A stretch of DNA of 64,000 nucleotides, taken from contig CP142452.1 in NCBI GenBank assembly GCA_038049695.1, positions 78,953,501 through 79,017,500 of the forward strand, read 5' to 3'. The notes under the pieces are model-generated. The model searched no databases, had not been told where the DNA came from, and saw only the letters and a list, made by a program, of their open reading frames with translations. This document shows, in pieces, positions 47,481 through 59,773 of this stretch. This stretch comes from Cinnamomum chago (Eukaryota; Streptophyta; Magnoliopsida; Laurales; Lauraceae). Made by a program: the position numbers and the translations under genes. The stretch's first letter is position 1. The number at the start of each line of letters is the position of its first letter.

Positions 47481-49461
47481 TGTTGGGTTTTGTGTATACC
47501 CTAAAGCCCACTGACTGCATTCACATCTCTGTTACTGGATATTTACTGGTTATTAATTTGAATTATTGTTTTTCTCTTACTGCATGTATATATGTATGTT
47601 TGTGTAAGGTCCATTGTTTCTAGTAAATGACTTGGGTGTGTAGTGGCTACACATAGACAGGTCTGAGTCATGGACACTTGAAACAATAAACTGGTTCATA
47701 ACTGAGAGATGGAGTTGGGCACTTCATCTTGGTATAAGTTATAGTGAGATACTCTCCTGTATTCAGGGTGACTTACCTTAGTCACGGAGGCTTTTCCGGA
47801 TTTATCTCATTAGTGCATGTGTCATGCATTGAACATGACCACTTGTAGGTGTGATCTCTAAAATAGTACTATCACTGAGAGAGATCAAGTCACCTCATGC
47901 TACTGAGTGACCAGTGCTCTTAATCTTGAGCATATGTGGATGAACTGACGAAGTCGAGTTCTTTTACTTTAATTCACTATGGGTGAGATCCTGTTCATGG
48001 GTCAACAGCTCTGTGTTTTGGGTACTCGAGCTTGATTAGATAGGACGTACAGATGCAATAAAGAATCTATGCCATCTTGTGATGGAGTAATCGTCCCCTT
48101 AGAATTATCCGATTAATCATCAAAATCTAAGATCTTAGTATATGGATGTTCCATATGGATATTGAACTTGTGGGTCGCTCCCTGGACCAAGAGAATGATA
48201 TCCGCATGATGATTAAGTCAAGGATATGAAGTTCTAAGGTTGAGATATAATCAAGAAGGTTGATAGTACATCGGATAACCTGACTTGATTATGAATGTTA
48301 CATAGAGGGGCATTTTGGTCATTTCACTTAGTAGGTCGAAGACGAATGTCATTCCCTGACGAGCTTATTTCATATTTAATATTTGTCCCTGGAGTGCAAC
48401 CATAACTCTTTAGTGGAATGAGTTAGGGTTAAAATGATCTTAATGTTGCTATGGGGTTAGCATGGACATTTTGGTCATTTTGGGAGCCAAGGGCAAATAT
48501 GTCTTTTGGTCTCTCTTCTAGCCATTTTCCTATATTGGCATGGTTTCCTAATTAATTAGATGATATGTGGTTGAATTAATTTTTGTGGAAAAATAATTTT
48601 TAGTTTAAATTCAAATAGGCCTTTGATGGCATACATGAATTTAACTCTAGCTAAATTATTAACTAGTGGGCTATGGTGCGTTTATCTTTCTTGTGGGCCA
48701 GCCATAAAGGGAGCCCCTTGTGTGAGGTTTCCAACTTTAAATAGGTATCTTTACTTGGAAGGTTGAATCCCTCATTGGGTAAGATTTCCTATGATTAAAG
48801 TTTACTAATTTTTAGTATCTATAATTAGAAGGTGTTGCACCCCTAAGATAGCTGATTGCAAACTTTATGGGATGGTCCTTCCTATTAGAGAGAACTAAAA
48901 AGGAAGTGAAGATCTAGCCCTAGGCGTGCAACAATAAGAAAGACACATTGGCTGCCCAAAAGAAGTTGAAAAAAAAACACACGCCCATTGCCTTCTTCTT
49001 CTTCATTCTTTGAAGAGAGAAAAACGCCCATGGTTGTCTTCTTCTTCATTCATTGAAGAGAGGAGATCAGGTCCTGGTCTTTTCCACAAAGTATAGTTCA
49101 GAAAACCCTTCTTGGAATCCATGTTCTGATCCCACAATCAAAGCCAATAAGATTGGGTTGTGGAATAGAAGAGAAGATCAAAACAAAAGCTACTGCAGAA
49201 AATTCCTGCAACTTGCATTGCTGACTGCAGGCTGAGATCAGACCTTTGGAGTTTTCTTTTCAGAGATTTGAGGCCTTCATATCATCAAGGTATTAGTCCT
49301 CTTTCATCTCCTTTCATTATACACATGTTGATCATGATTTCATGGAGTTTTATGCGTGTTTCATGGCTGCCAAATCAGATCAGTTTTAGTGATTTGAAAA
49401 CCATATCAGCCATGGACGTCCCCTGTCATGTGATTTCAGATCCAATACGCATGAACTTTCA
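47481..49461. mobile_element. Solo LTR inside Helitron-like unit 2
   Basis: Same 1981-bp TGTTGGG...TTTCA sequence as at 39420-41400, with the same AATGC flanks at 47476-47480 and 49462-49466. It was duplicated with the unit and did not insert independently. Confidence 0.88.
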
Positions 49462-52400
49462 AATGCTATGAGGCATTAAAAAGTTTTCCATTATCTATCT
49501 GAATCTATTTTATTTCTCCATAGAGTCGAAGGGGAAGGGCTTTTTTCTTTTAAGCAGTACAGGTGCAAATATTCAAAAGGCCAAAAACATAATCCATATT
49601 TGTATTAGAATCTGACATTTTATTTTGTTTATTTTTCCTATTTTAGTTTATGTTAGTTAAAGTCTTACGCTTAAGACCAAGGCCTCTTCAATCGTCACCC
49701 TCCAAAACCTTCAAGAGTGGGATAAGACCAATAAGCATTTATTCGTGGTTCTCATTGAACCATTTTGTTCACTAATTTTCAAATTTTTATTCAGTTTTTT
49801 TTTTGTAAAATTAATTGTGAGATGTGGTACTATTAAAGAATCATGTCAAAGAAAAAATATTTCAGATTCTATCATTCCATAAGTTTTCTTAGTCTTTTTT
49901 GGCACTATTTTGTCCACCCCGGTTAATAAACTAAGTCAAGGTGGAAAAAATAAAAGATTTTAACTATGCACTATTTACTCCATTATGTGGTTCATGGTGT
50001 ACATACTGCCTTTTAACTCTGAAAACTTAAATGCCATGTGCTTTTTCATTAATAAACCTTAAACTAAGACATGATGAAAACAAAAAAGAAAATGAATAGT
50101 GTATTTTATAATGGATCAAAAGAAAAGGAATCAAGTGTGTTTCACTTACTACTTTTTGTTGTTCAATACTTATAATTTTGTGGGCACTTTAAATACTTCG
50201 CCATCAGCTTAAAAATCAGTTTAAAAGTCGTGTCAAAAGGTATTAGTTAGCTTGCTACTTTTGTTATTGTTGCTGGTGGCCAATTGATGGTTGTGTTATA
50301 ATTTAAATACCAAATTGGCTATACACGAGAGAATTAACATTCTCACATTCTCTCTCAGTTTTTTTTTTTACCTGAAACAATGCTAATTCTGCAAATAGTT
50401 TCTATTTATTTATTTATTTATTTTTATTTTTTGGTAGAACTGAAAGATACTTGAGTGGTATTTGTATTTGAAATTTGAAATTTGAGAGTTAAGAACATCA
50501 GAGGGCTCGAGGAGGTTTCCAGAATATATGAAATTATTTTCTTTGTATGGATGTAACCCTTTGTTATTATTTTTTAAGTATTAACCCTTTAACCTTTTGT
50601 ACACTAACCTTAAATATTTGTAATTTGATATTTCTTCAGTTGTATATTATTTATTATGGCCTTTAAAAAAGGTATAGGAACTTCCAAAACTTATAAGCAC
50701 ATCCCATATACAGGTACTTCGTTTGCATTATTGCTTTACGTTTAGTTTTTTTTTTCTTTTTCAGTTGTATATTATTTATTATGGCCTTTAAAAAAGGTAT
50801 AGGAACTTCCAAAACTTATAAGCGCATCCCATATATACAGGTACTTCGTTTGCATTATTGCTTTACGTTTAGTTTTTTTTCTTTTTCTTTTTTAGAAAAA
50901 AGTAGCAACTGAGAAAATATCATAAATAAGAAAGTGAAAGGTACAAACTTAAACTCATTTTATGTCCGTCCTATTTTTTTCTCTCTTTTAATGAAAGTTA
51001 CCATTAAAAAAATTAAATATTCTTTTCCCTTTTGCTTCATTTGTTTGTATTTTATTTAGTTAGAATAATTGAGTTTTCAATCTGACATAATAGTTGTATT
51101 GATCTTGATTTATACCTTTTGTTGGAAGAATAATCACAAGTTTGATAATGTGATGACTACTACTGAATATTAGTTCTTTTCCAATATTAGTAATTGCTAA
51201 AGATAATTCCATAAATGCAATTTAGCGATAGGTCATATAGATTGCTATCGTAAAATTGTTATTGTTCTGTACAATTTTTAGTTTCTTAATATACAACTTT
51301 TGTGAGTTTTCTTATTATAAAAGGACATTTCAAGGGCATGAATATATCTATTTATTCTTGCTCTTACTCATGAGATTTAAATTGAAAAACTCTGATCATT
51401 CTCTAACACATTTATTTCTTTAATCAATGCAAGCTTCTTCTTCTTCTTCTTCTTCTTTTCATATATTTCAATGAAGCGTCATGCCTTTACTTAAAGGGAA
51501 AACGAGTATATCATAGAAACTGCTTGTTATTCTAACGTTACTACTAACTTCAGAGTCAGTGAATGAAGTAATCGTTTTAAGTGTAAATAACTAAAATAAG
51601 TATTTGATGCTGAGATTCAACAAATTCAGTTTGTCTTTGTTCGTTTCGAATTTTTCTTACTTTGATCAACACTCTCATCCACTACACAAAACAGAGCAGA
51701 AGAGTTGATCTAGAATACCTGGGTTACATTCTCATGTATTTCTTAAAAGGAATGTCCAGTTTTTTTGGCAGATTTGTATTTGTAGTTTTTTATTTTTTGG
51801 TATTTTTTCCCCTATGGATATCTCTATTTGTGAGCTTCCATTTAACTGAACTTCTATGATTACTTTGTATTATCATTTTCTTAAAGGGTATAAAATATAG
51901 CATTTTTTTATCAAGCAAAAGAAGATGCTGACTCTTAGAGATCATGTATTACTGATTTTTACCTGATAGTGGTCCGTCTTATAAAATAAAACAAAGCACA
52001 TGTTAAATACTAATATTGATGAACAGGTGCTTTGCAATTCTTACCCGTCAGAGTTTATATCATATTTTCATCATTGTTGATCCATGTCGCTTGAGGACAA
52101 GCCGTATTACTTCATTATTCATGACGGTCGATGTGAGATGTTATTCTTCTTTGTAAAGTTAAGACTAAAACGACCATCTCAGTTTTGTTATTCTGATGTC
52201 CTTAGGTAAGATATAATTAATTATTTTTCTTAATATAATCTGATTTGGTAGTGAACATATAATGTTCATGGTAATTGGTTAGAACAGTAAGCTCATTTGG
52301 TTTTTAATTTTTATTTTTATTTTTTATAAAACTGCAGATTATCAATTTGACTATGCTTTTGACCAGACTCCAACTTTAGCAGGTCAAGTCTACCAGGAAA

Positions 52401-52746
52401 TTGATAAGTCGACCTAACAGGTTAAATAAAATAAATTTAAATTTCTTTGTATGCATTCATGATTAAATATCTAGAAATATGTGATTTATATCCTCAAAAA
52501 GTTATATAAATTTCATATCGATTGTCCTTTGAGATCTCATTTTTCTCACTATATCATTGTTTTCAAATGTATGGGAAAAAAGTAGTGTCAGGCTGTCAGC
52601 TGCATTTGGGCATTGCACGGGCCTTGCAATTTACAATCACTCATTTTCTGTTGAAATTTTTTTTTTAAATGTATTGAAGCTTCTACTAAATTTTTTAAGA
52701 AATTTAAATTTTTTTTAAAAATTTCTTAGTAAAATTGTGTGTCCGG

Positions 52747-52779
52747 TGCACGTGCATTGCACGTGCAGGGCTCCACTAG
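52747..52779 (+). other. Helitron 3' terminus of unit 2
   Basis: Identical to the unit 1 terminus: the 9-bp TGCACGTGC hairpin, GGGCTCCA, then CTAG at 52776-52779, followed at once by TACTCTTATAAAAGAG. Confidence 0.88.
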
Positions 52780-53159
52780 TACTCTTATAAAAGAGAAGAA
52801 AGTGCAGTGCACTTTCATTTCACTACACCCATGGCCCACAAATGACATAAATAAATAAATAAACTCTTATAAAAGAAAAGAAAAAGTGCACTTTCATTTC
52901 ATTACACCCATGGCCCACAAATGACATAAATAAACTCTTATAAAAGAGAAGAAAAAATGCACTTTCATTTCACTACACCCATGGCCCACAAATGACATAA
53001 CTTGTGTGGGCCCCACTCATATAATATAATATAATATATATATATATATATATATATCTATTCTATACATCTATACACTATCTATACACTAGATTATAAA
53101 ATAGGGAATGCTACATAGGTTTTTCACTACACCATTGTGGGGCTCACACCAAAATATTA

Positions 53160-54720
53160 TAATAAAATATCATAATATATATATATATTATATATTATAT
53201 ACTTATATCTTATAAAAGAGAAGAAAGTGCACTTTCATTTCACTACACCCATGGCCCACAAATGACATAAATAAATAAATAAACTCTTATAAAAGAAAAG
53301 AAAAAGTGCACTTTCATTTCACTACACCCATGGCCCACAAATGACATAAATAAACTCTTATAAAAGAGAAGAAAAAATGCACTTTCATTTCACTAAACCC
53401 ATGGCCCACAAATGACATAACTTGTGTGGGCCCCACTCATATAATATAATATAATATATATATATATATATATATCTATTCTATACATCTATACACTATC
53501 TATACACTAGATTATAAAATAGGGAATGCTGCATAGGATTTTCACTACACCATTGTGGGGCTCACACCAAAATATTATAATAAAATATCATAATATATTA
53601 TTATTATTATCTACTATATGCTATACTTCTATCTATCTATCTATCTACTTCTACTATTATAAAAGAGGAGATATTGCAAATTTTTTCACTACACCATTGT
53701 GGGGCCCACCCCCAAATATTATAATTCTCTACTCTTATAAAAGAGAAGAAAGTTCACTTTCATTTCACTACACCCATGGCCCACAAATGACATAAATAAA
53801 CTCTTATAAAAGAAAAGAAAAAATGCACTTTCATTTCACTACACCCATGGCCCACAAATGACATAAATAAACTCTTATAAAAGAGAAGAAAAAATGCACT
53901 TTCATTTCACTACACCCATGGCCCACAAATGACATAACTTGTGTGGGCCCCACTCATATAATATAATATAATATATATATATATATATCTATTCTATACA
54001 TCTATACACTATCTATACACTAGATTATAAATATAGGGAATGCTACATAGGTTTTTCACTACACCATTGTGGGGCTCACACCAAAATATTATAATAAAAT
54101 ATCATAATATATTATTATTATTATCTACTATATGCTATACTTCTATCTATCTATCTATCTACTTCTACTATTATAAAAGAGGAGATATTGCAAACTTTTT
54201 CACTACACCATTGTGGGGCCCACCCCCAAATATTATAAACTTTTTCACTACACCATTGTGGGGCCCACCCCCAAATATTATAATATAATATAATAATATA
54301 TTATTATGAGAAATTGTAAACTTTTTCACTACACCTTTGTTGGGTCCACCCCCAAATATTATAATGCAAACTTTTTCACTACACCCTTGTAGGGCCCACC
54401 CCCAAATATTATAATATAATATAATAATATATTATTATAAGAAATTGCAAACTTTTTCACTACACCATTGTGGGGCCCACCCCAAATATTATCTACTATT
54501 ATAAAAGAGGAGATATTGCAAACTTTTTCACTACACCATTGTGAGGCCCACCCCAAATATTATAATATAATATAACAATATATTATTATGAGAAATTACA
54601 AACTTTTTCACTACACTTGTGTGGGGCCCACCCCCAAATATTATAATATAATATAATATCTATACCCTTATTATAAAAGAGAAGAGAGGTTGCATACTTT
54701 TTCACTACACCTTTGTGGGC
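53160..54720 (+). repeat. Array of Helitron-5'-end-like repeats, families A and C
   Basis: Six more family A units alternate with a family C unit: TATTATAAAAGAGGAGATAT, then TTTTTCACTACACCATTGTG, GGGCCCACCCCCAAATATTA and AATAT runs. A composite of these repeats with a 514-bp period (for example AGGGAATGCT at 53521 and 54035). After 54240, shortened family C units follow one another about every 60-120 bp. Open frames here reflect the repeat. Confidence 0.82.
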
Positions 54721-54779
54721 CCCCCCTAAATATTATAATATAATATAATAATATATTATTATTATATTATGATAATAAT

Positions 54780-55600
54780 AATATAATATCTATACCCTTA
54801 TTATAAAAGAGAAGAAAGTGTTATGCTTTTTCTTTACACATCTATGGGCCCCACTTAGTATTATTATATTATATATAATCAAATAGAACTACACATATGT
54901 GGGCCCCAATGAAAGAGAAGAACTTGTCATGCTTTTTCTCTACGCGTCTGTTGACCTCACTTAGTATTATGATATTATATATATATATAATAAAAGAGAA
55001 CTGCACATATGTGGGCCACACTTAGTAGAAGAACTTGTCATGTTTTTTCTCTACATCTACACATCTGTGGGCCCCACTTAGTATTATTATATTATATATA
55101 TATATGTATCAAATAAAAGAGTACTACACATCTGTGGGCCCCACTTAGTAGAAGAATTTGTCAAGCTTTTTCTCTATATCTACACATCTGTGGGCCCCAC
55201 TTAGTATTATTATATTATACCACTTAGTAGAAGAACTTGTCATGCTTTTTCTCTACACATCTGTGGGCCCCACGTAGTATTATTATAACATCTGTAGGCC
55301 CCACTTAATATTATTATTATTATTATATATAAAATAAAAGAGAACTACACATCTATAGGCCCCACTTAGTAGAAGAACTTGTCATGCTTTTTCTATACAT
55401 CTACACATCTGTGGGCCCCACTTAGTATTATTATATTATATATATATAATAAAAGAGAACTTCACATTTGTGGGCCCCACTTAGTAGAAGAACTTGTCAT
55501 GTTTTTTCTCTACAAATATGTGGGCCCCACTCAGTATTATTATATTATATATATAATAAAAAAGAACAACACATCTGTGGGCCCCACTTAGTATTATTAT
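54780..55600 (+). repeat. Array of Helitron-5'-end-like repeats, family D
   Basis: About ten units contain AGAAGAACTTGTCATGCTTT, TTCTCTACACATCTGTGGGC, CCCACTTAGTATTATTATAT and TATATAATAAAAGAGAAC. The GTGGGCCCCAC palindrome appears about eight times. Family D is more diverged from unit to unit than family A, suggesting an older expansion. Confidence 0.82.
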
Positions 55601-58247
55601 ATTTCAATGAAATGCTTAGCACAAATGTTCATGTAAAGGGTTGTATTTGAAGAATTTGTACATTCACTGCAAGAACTCAAATGAAAATTCTCAATTGAGA
55701 TTTTCATGTGTAGAAAATTTCAACTTCGATCTCAATGTCTGTAAAGACACGATTTGCTTGTCAGAGAAAGATATGAGAATGCCAAAGATTGCTTGGAATC
55801 CTTGTGATTTGTTGTTAATCCGTTTAAAGCTATGAGTTGGGTACTATTTTGGTTGGTTGGTATTTTGTTTCATTGAATTTTCAATGCTAGAAATGAAATA
55901 TGTGAAATAGAATTGTGATATTTTAAACATTTAGTGCTCCAACAACATTCGACAAAGTGAACTTTGCGACAATAGAAAATCTCTTTTTAATGTTGGGCCT
56001 TTTTTTTATGTTACTGAAATAGTGAAATTTATTTTAAATTTTTATAAGCCATTAAAAATGAAGAAAAGTTGAATATTAAAAAATGACCAGCAATGTTATA
56101 AATGAAATAGAATTTTAACATTCAGGGGAGGTAGTGACCAGTTGGGCTTTTTTTTTTTTGTTTTTTTTTGTTTTTGTGTTGTATTAGCCAGTTTGGTTGA
56201 TTGGTTATCTTGTATGTCATTTTTGACATTAGTGGTTTTGGTAGAAGGTTTGGCCCATTTATGATTGTTTTTTAATCTTTTAATGTGTTCCCCTCTTTTT
56301 GGGAAAAAAATGAAAAAAGAAAAAATAATTGTAACATATTACACATTTTAGTGCATCAAACTTTATAAGGAATGACAGAAAATCGTTCATGTAGTTCCTA
56401 AGAGTTATAGGGCTTCAGATTTTCATTAGTGATTAAAATGTAAAATCATACATGAATATTAAAAAATGACAATCAAATAACCTCTCTTTTAATGGAAATT
56501 GATTTGAGGAAAAATGAGATATGAATGCTCATCCATCACCCTGGAACTCAAATCCCACGATGGTCAAGTTCCCTTTTGCATCCATAACCTCGTGTTTCTC
56601 ACCCCTCACTTCTTTAATAATCTTTTAGCAAAGCTTATTTCACTATGAAATCTGTATATGCTAGCAAATATGTTAGGGTGCAGTAGAAATCCGCAATCGA
56701 TATAAAAAACTATGCAAGAGTAGATCTAACCAAATAGTCACTCTAAAAAATATAGAAAAATATTTTATGTGGTTTGATAGTATGCTTGTGTCAGATCAGA
56801 AAAAGAAATATTGGACGTATATATATCCCATTTACTAAGAAAGTATGGTGTTTTCATACTTAGTGATGAGGACTTGGGTGACATTAGTGGGTTGAAATGA
56901 GGAAGATATTTCATTGATGTGTGGGTGCACTAGCCAAAGATATGGAGATGTTATGGAGAGGCTTACGGTCTATTTAGATGCTTCATTTTCTTAGTAGCCA
57001 GATAATGGAGGTGTCATGAAAGTTTTTTTTTTTTAATATGCAAGCGTTTGCAGATTTTTGTCATCTAAGCCTTTTCTTGATTTCTTCATTCCATGTAAGT
57101 TGGTTTTCTTTTAAATTTTATAACTATATGTCAAACCAACATCCAATGCAAGTGACTAATGGCTTGTCTTATTATTTCTTGAATTATGATAAGGTATTTT
57201 ATTTTTCCTTTCAAGTTTTTATGAGTATGATGCAATGGAACCCATCATTTTGATATGCTGACTCATGTTTTTATATCCACCCTCTTATGTTGATTTGAAG
57301 AGATTGCTTTAGGGCCCTTTTTTTTTTTTTTTTTTTTTGTTTTAGGCAATTCTGGCAACATGCATTCCTTCATTATCATTCTACGTGCTAAACTGTGTTT
57401 AATGGTGCTAATTGTCTTTCTTTATGATTTTGCATGCTTCATCCAATGCATCATCTTAGGTCGAACCAGTATTACTCTTGGACTTGATTCCTGTCCAATA
57501 TTACAATCACATTACTATAATGTTAGGATAATGAATTTTCCATTAAATTTTCTTAAGAAGTTTGAAGGAAGTAGTTGTGCCCGCCCTGAGAGTGCATGCC
57601 TAAAGATCTCTTTGTAGTTGGTTCTCTTGCTTCAAATTATGATATTTGTTTCAAAGATTCACTTACTACAAAATTAGAATGTAACAGAACTGATTTATGA
57701 TACATAAAAAGCTAACAGAAGTGCCACAAATGTACATGATTCAAAATTTGGTAGTGATGTTATCTTAATTCAAGAAAGCTTTTTAAGTTGTTGCTCTGGC
57801 CCTCATCTTGACATATCAATCTTGTTTCTTTCCATGATATTCAAATTTCTTTGTATTGGTATTACTGTCATTCGATGCTTCTCAACATGAATTTTGTATG
57901 TATTTGGCGCTAGGTTTTAGACAAATTTTAATGGAAAATAGGCCGGACTATCGATCTATATTGAAATTGGTGAGTGTTTTGCCTAATCATGTATGGCCAG
58001 AAAAGGTTGGTTTTCAACTTTTTTTCAGTTAGTTTTCTTCCATATATCTTGTTATTTCATCTTCTTCTTACCTTTTTCTGTTGAAACTTCTACGGAATTT
58101 CATAAGAACAATTAGTAATTGTAAATTGCTTAATTTGACAAAAAAATGAGCTATATGTAAACTGGTCATTCTCCATTGGGATTGTTAATATTGAGTTTTT
58201 CAATGACTTTATTTTTTTAAATTATCATATTGAAAGATTGTGTTCTT

Positions 58248-58280
58248 TGCACGTGCATTGCACGTGCAGGGCTCCACTAG
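58248..58280 (+). other. Helitron 3' terminus of unit 3
   Basis: The hairpin TGCACGTGC-ATT-GCACGTGCA at 58248-58268 is followed by GGGCTCCA and CTAG at 58277-58280, matching the other two termini, although the sequence upstream of the hairpin differs. The next bases are TACTCTTATAAAAGAGTG. Confidence 0.88.
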
Positions 58281-59698
58281 TACTCTTATAAAAGAGTGTA
58301 AACTGACGTGTGTTTTTCACTACACCCACTTTTATAATGGAATGGGGTCCACTAAAATGACATCATCCTTCTCCTCATCCTTATCTCTTAATATCTTCTT
58401 GGGTTTTATCATTTGACATCTGCCCATGGACTCATTTGAGGGATGGGTAAAAAACATCACAAACACCGAAATCTGCCTCTTCTTCTTTTCTCACCGCCAT
58501 CCTCTGAAAAAGGGCAAAAAAAGCCCCTCTATCTCTCCGTATGTAAGATGTCTTTGATTTTGTTTGGGATGGCAGAGTATAGAGATTGTTGACATCTGCC
58601 CATGACCTGCATACATGCAACCACTCATTCCTCTTCAAACAAAACTCAACTCACACGTTAAACCCCTTCTTTCCCTCTGGACTTTGTCTTCACACCGCTG
58701 ATTTCTGAAAATCCTCTTCACAAGCTTCCGATCGATTCTCTCCTCCACGCCGCACATCAAAGGTATTCCATATTCTCTATTTATTTATTTTGGTTGTTGG
58801 GTATTTTTTTGCAATTAGTTTCTTCCTCTCCCTCTGTAGCGATTCCAATTGTTTCTCTTCTCCATATCTAACATCAAGGTATTTTTTATTATCTCTCTTT
58901 CTTAGATTTTGTTGTTGGGTATTTTTTAAGCCAAACTTTTACTTGAAATGAGCACGTGCATGCAACCCTAACCTTCTGGCTGAACATCTTAATTGCAAAA
59001 AATTTTCGGATTAACATTTTGGGGATTTCCACTTCTCCTTCCGAACTTCCTCCAATGCATTCCTTCAATTTAAATAGAAGCAGTTACTCAAACAAATTTT
59101 TTGTTAAGAAAATGCTTCAATATGGTGGGTGGAACAGAGATGGGCATTGCCTTAGTTTAATCACTTATTAAAAGTTTATCTATTTATATTTTATCTTATT
59201 TTTAATGCTGATAAAATACTTCAATTTTATTTGGGCAGTGAATTGAAGTTGGTTTTTGCCCTGTGGCTTATCTAGTAAGGGCTCTGATAATGGACATGTA
59301 TCGTGAAAAGAAAAATAATTAAATATCTGTATTAAAACCACTAGGTGGTCTACCAAATGTATGATAAGTTCCAACAAAGAAGTCTCTCGATTTGTCCCAC
59401 TTGTTCATCTCTCATGAAGCAACTATTGAATTTGGATGGAAAATATTAGGCTTTTCCAGGGCTTTTGAGGACAGATTCCATGGCAAAGACGTGGAAATCC
59501 GATGCCACTCGCCTCAACGAACTCGATCGGATTATCTATTGCAGCTCTCTACGCGTAGGCCATGAAGCAACGGAAGCTTGCCTTTGTGATCTTTCCTTTC
59601 ATCATAGAAGAAACGAAAGGTTTCGTTTAATTGATTTTGCTTTCTATTTCTGAACTGTTTACCTATTGTGATTTTTTCTCCCCATTTAAACTGTGCAG

Positions 59699-59773
59699 GT
59701 CCTCCATCAGGATCGAATGGGAAATCAGATTCATTCATGTGAAGTAACGGTTTTTCTCTCGTTGATCCTGCAG
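59699..59773 (+). pseudogene. Possible RPA70-like (DUF223) exon fragment
   Basis: Between a TGTGCAG acceptor and a GTATGAG donor lie 25 open codons reading VLHQDRMGNQIHSCEVTVFL onward. The V-L-x-D-x-x-G-N-x-I-H spacing resembles the first OB fold of plant RPA1-like/DUF223 proteins, which are common Helitron passengers. At 63931-64000 a second open stretch reads EFDVIAYVAKDSTGKEIS and could be the next OB fold. Neither is strong alone, the two are 4 kb apart, and no continuous gene model was built. It might be a partial gene whose rest lies past the window. Confidence 0.3.

Larger units (their letters stand above)
44719..52779 (+). mobile_element. Helitron-like unit 2 (near-identical copy of unit 1)
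   Basis: From 45578 onward the sequence follows unit 1 at a constant offset of about 8061 bp, differing mainly in TA-repeat length, the poly-G run (12 instead of 16 G) and scattered bases. It has its own array of four family A starts, family B starts, solo LTR, 125-bp repeat and hairpin terminus. At its start there are five extra bases (GTGCAGTGCACTTT versus GTGCACTTT). Because the solo LTR and its target duplication are shared, unit 2 arose by copying unit 1 or the reverse after that insertion. Confidence 0.85.
52780..58280 (+). mobile_element. Helitron-like unit 3 (different body, shared ends)
   Basis: It begins TACTCTTATAAAAGAG directly after unit 2 and ends with the same hairpin and CTAG at 58277-58280. 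The first 380 bases match units 1 and 2, then the sequence diverges into its own arrays (to about 55600) and an unrelated AT-rich body. No RepHel frame or recognisable gene is present; open frames of 60-90 codons (55641-55835, 57038-57253, 57360-57617) carry no motif. Ends alike and interior unlike is typical of non-autonomous Helitron families. Confidence 0.72.
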
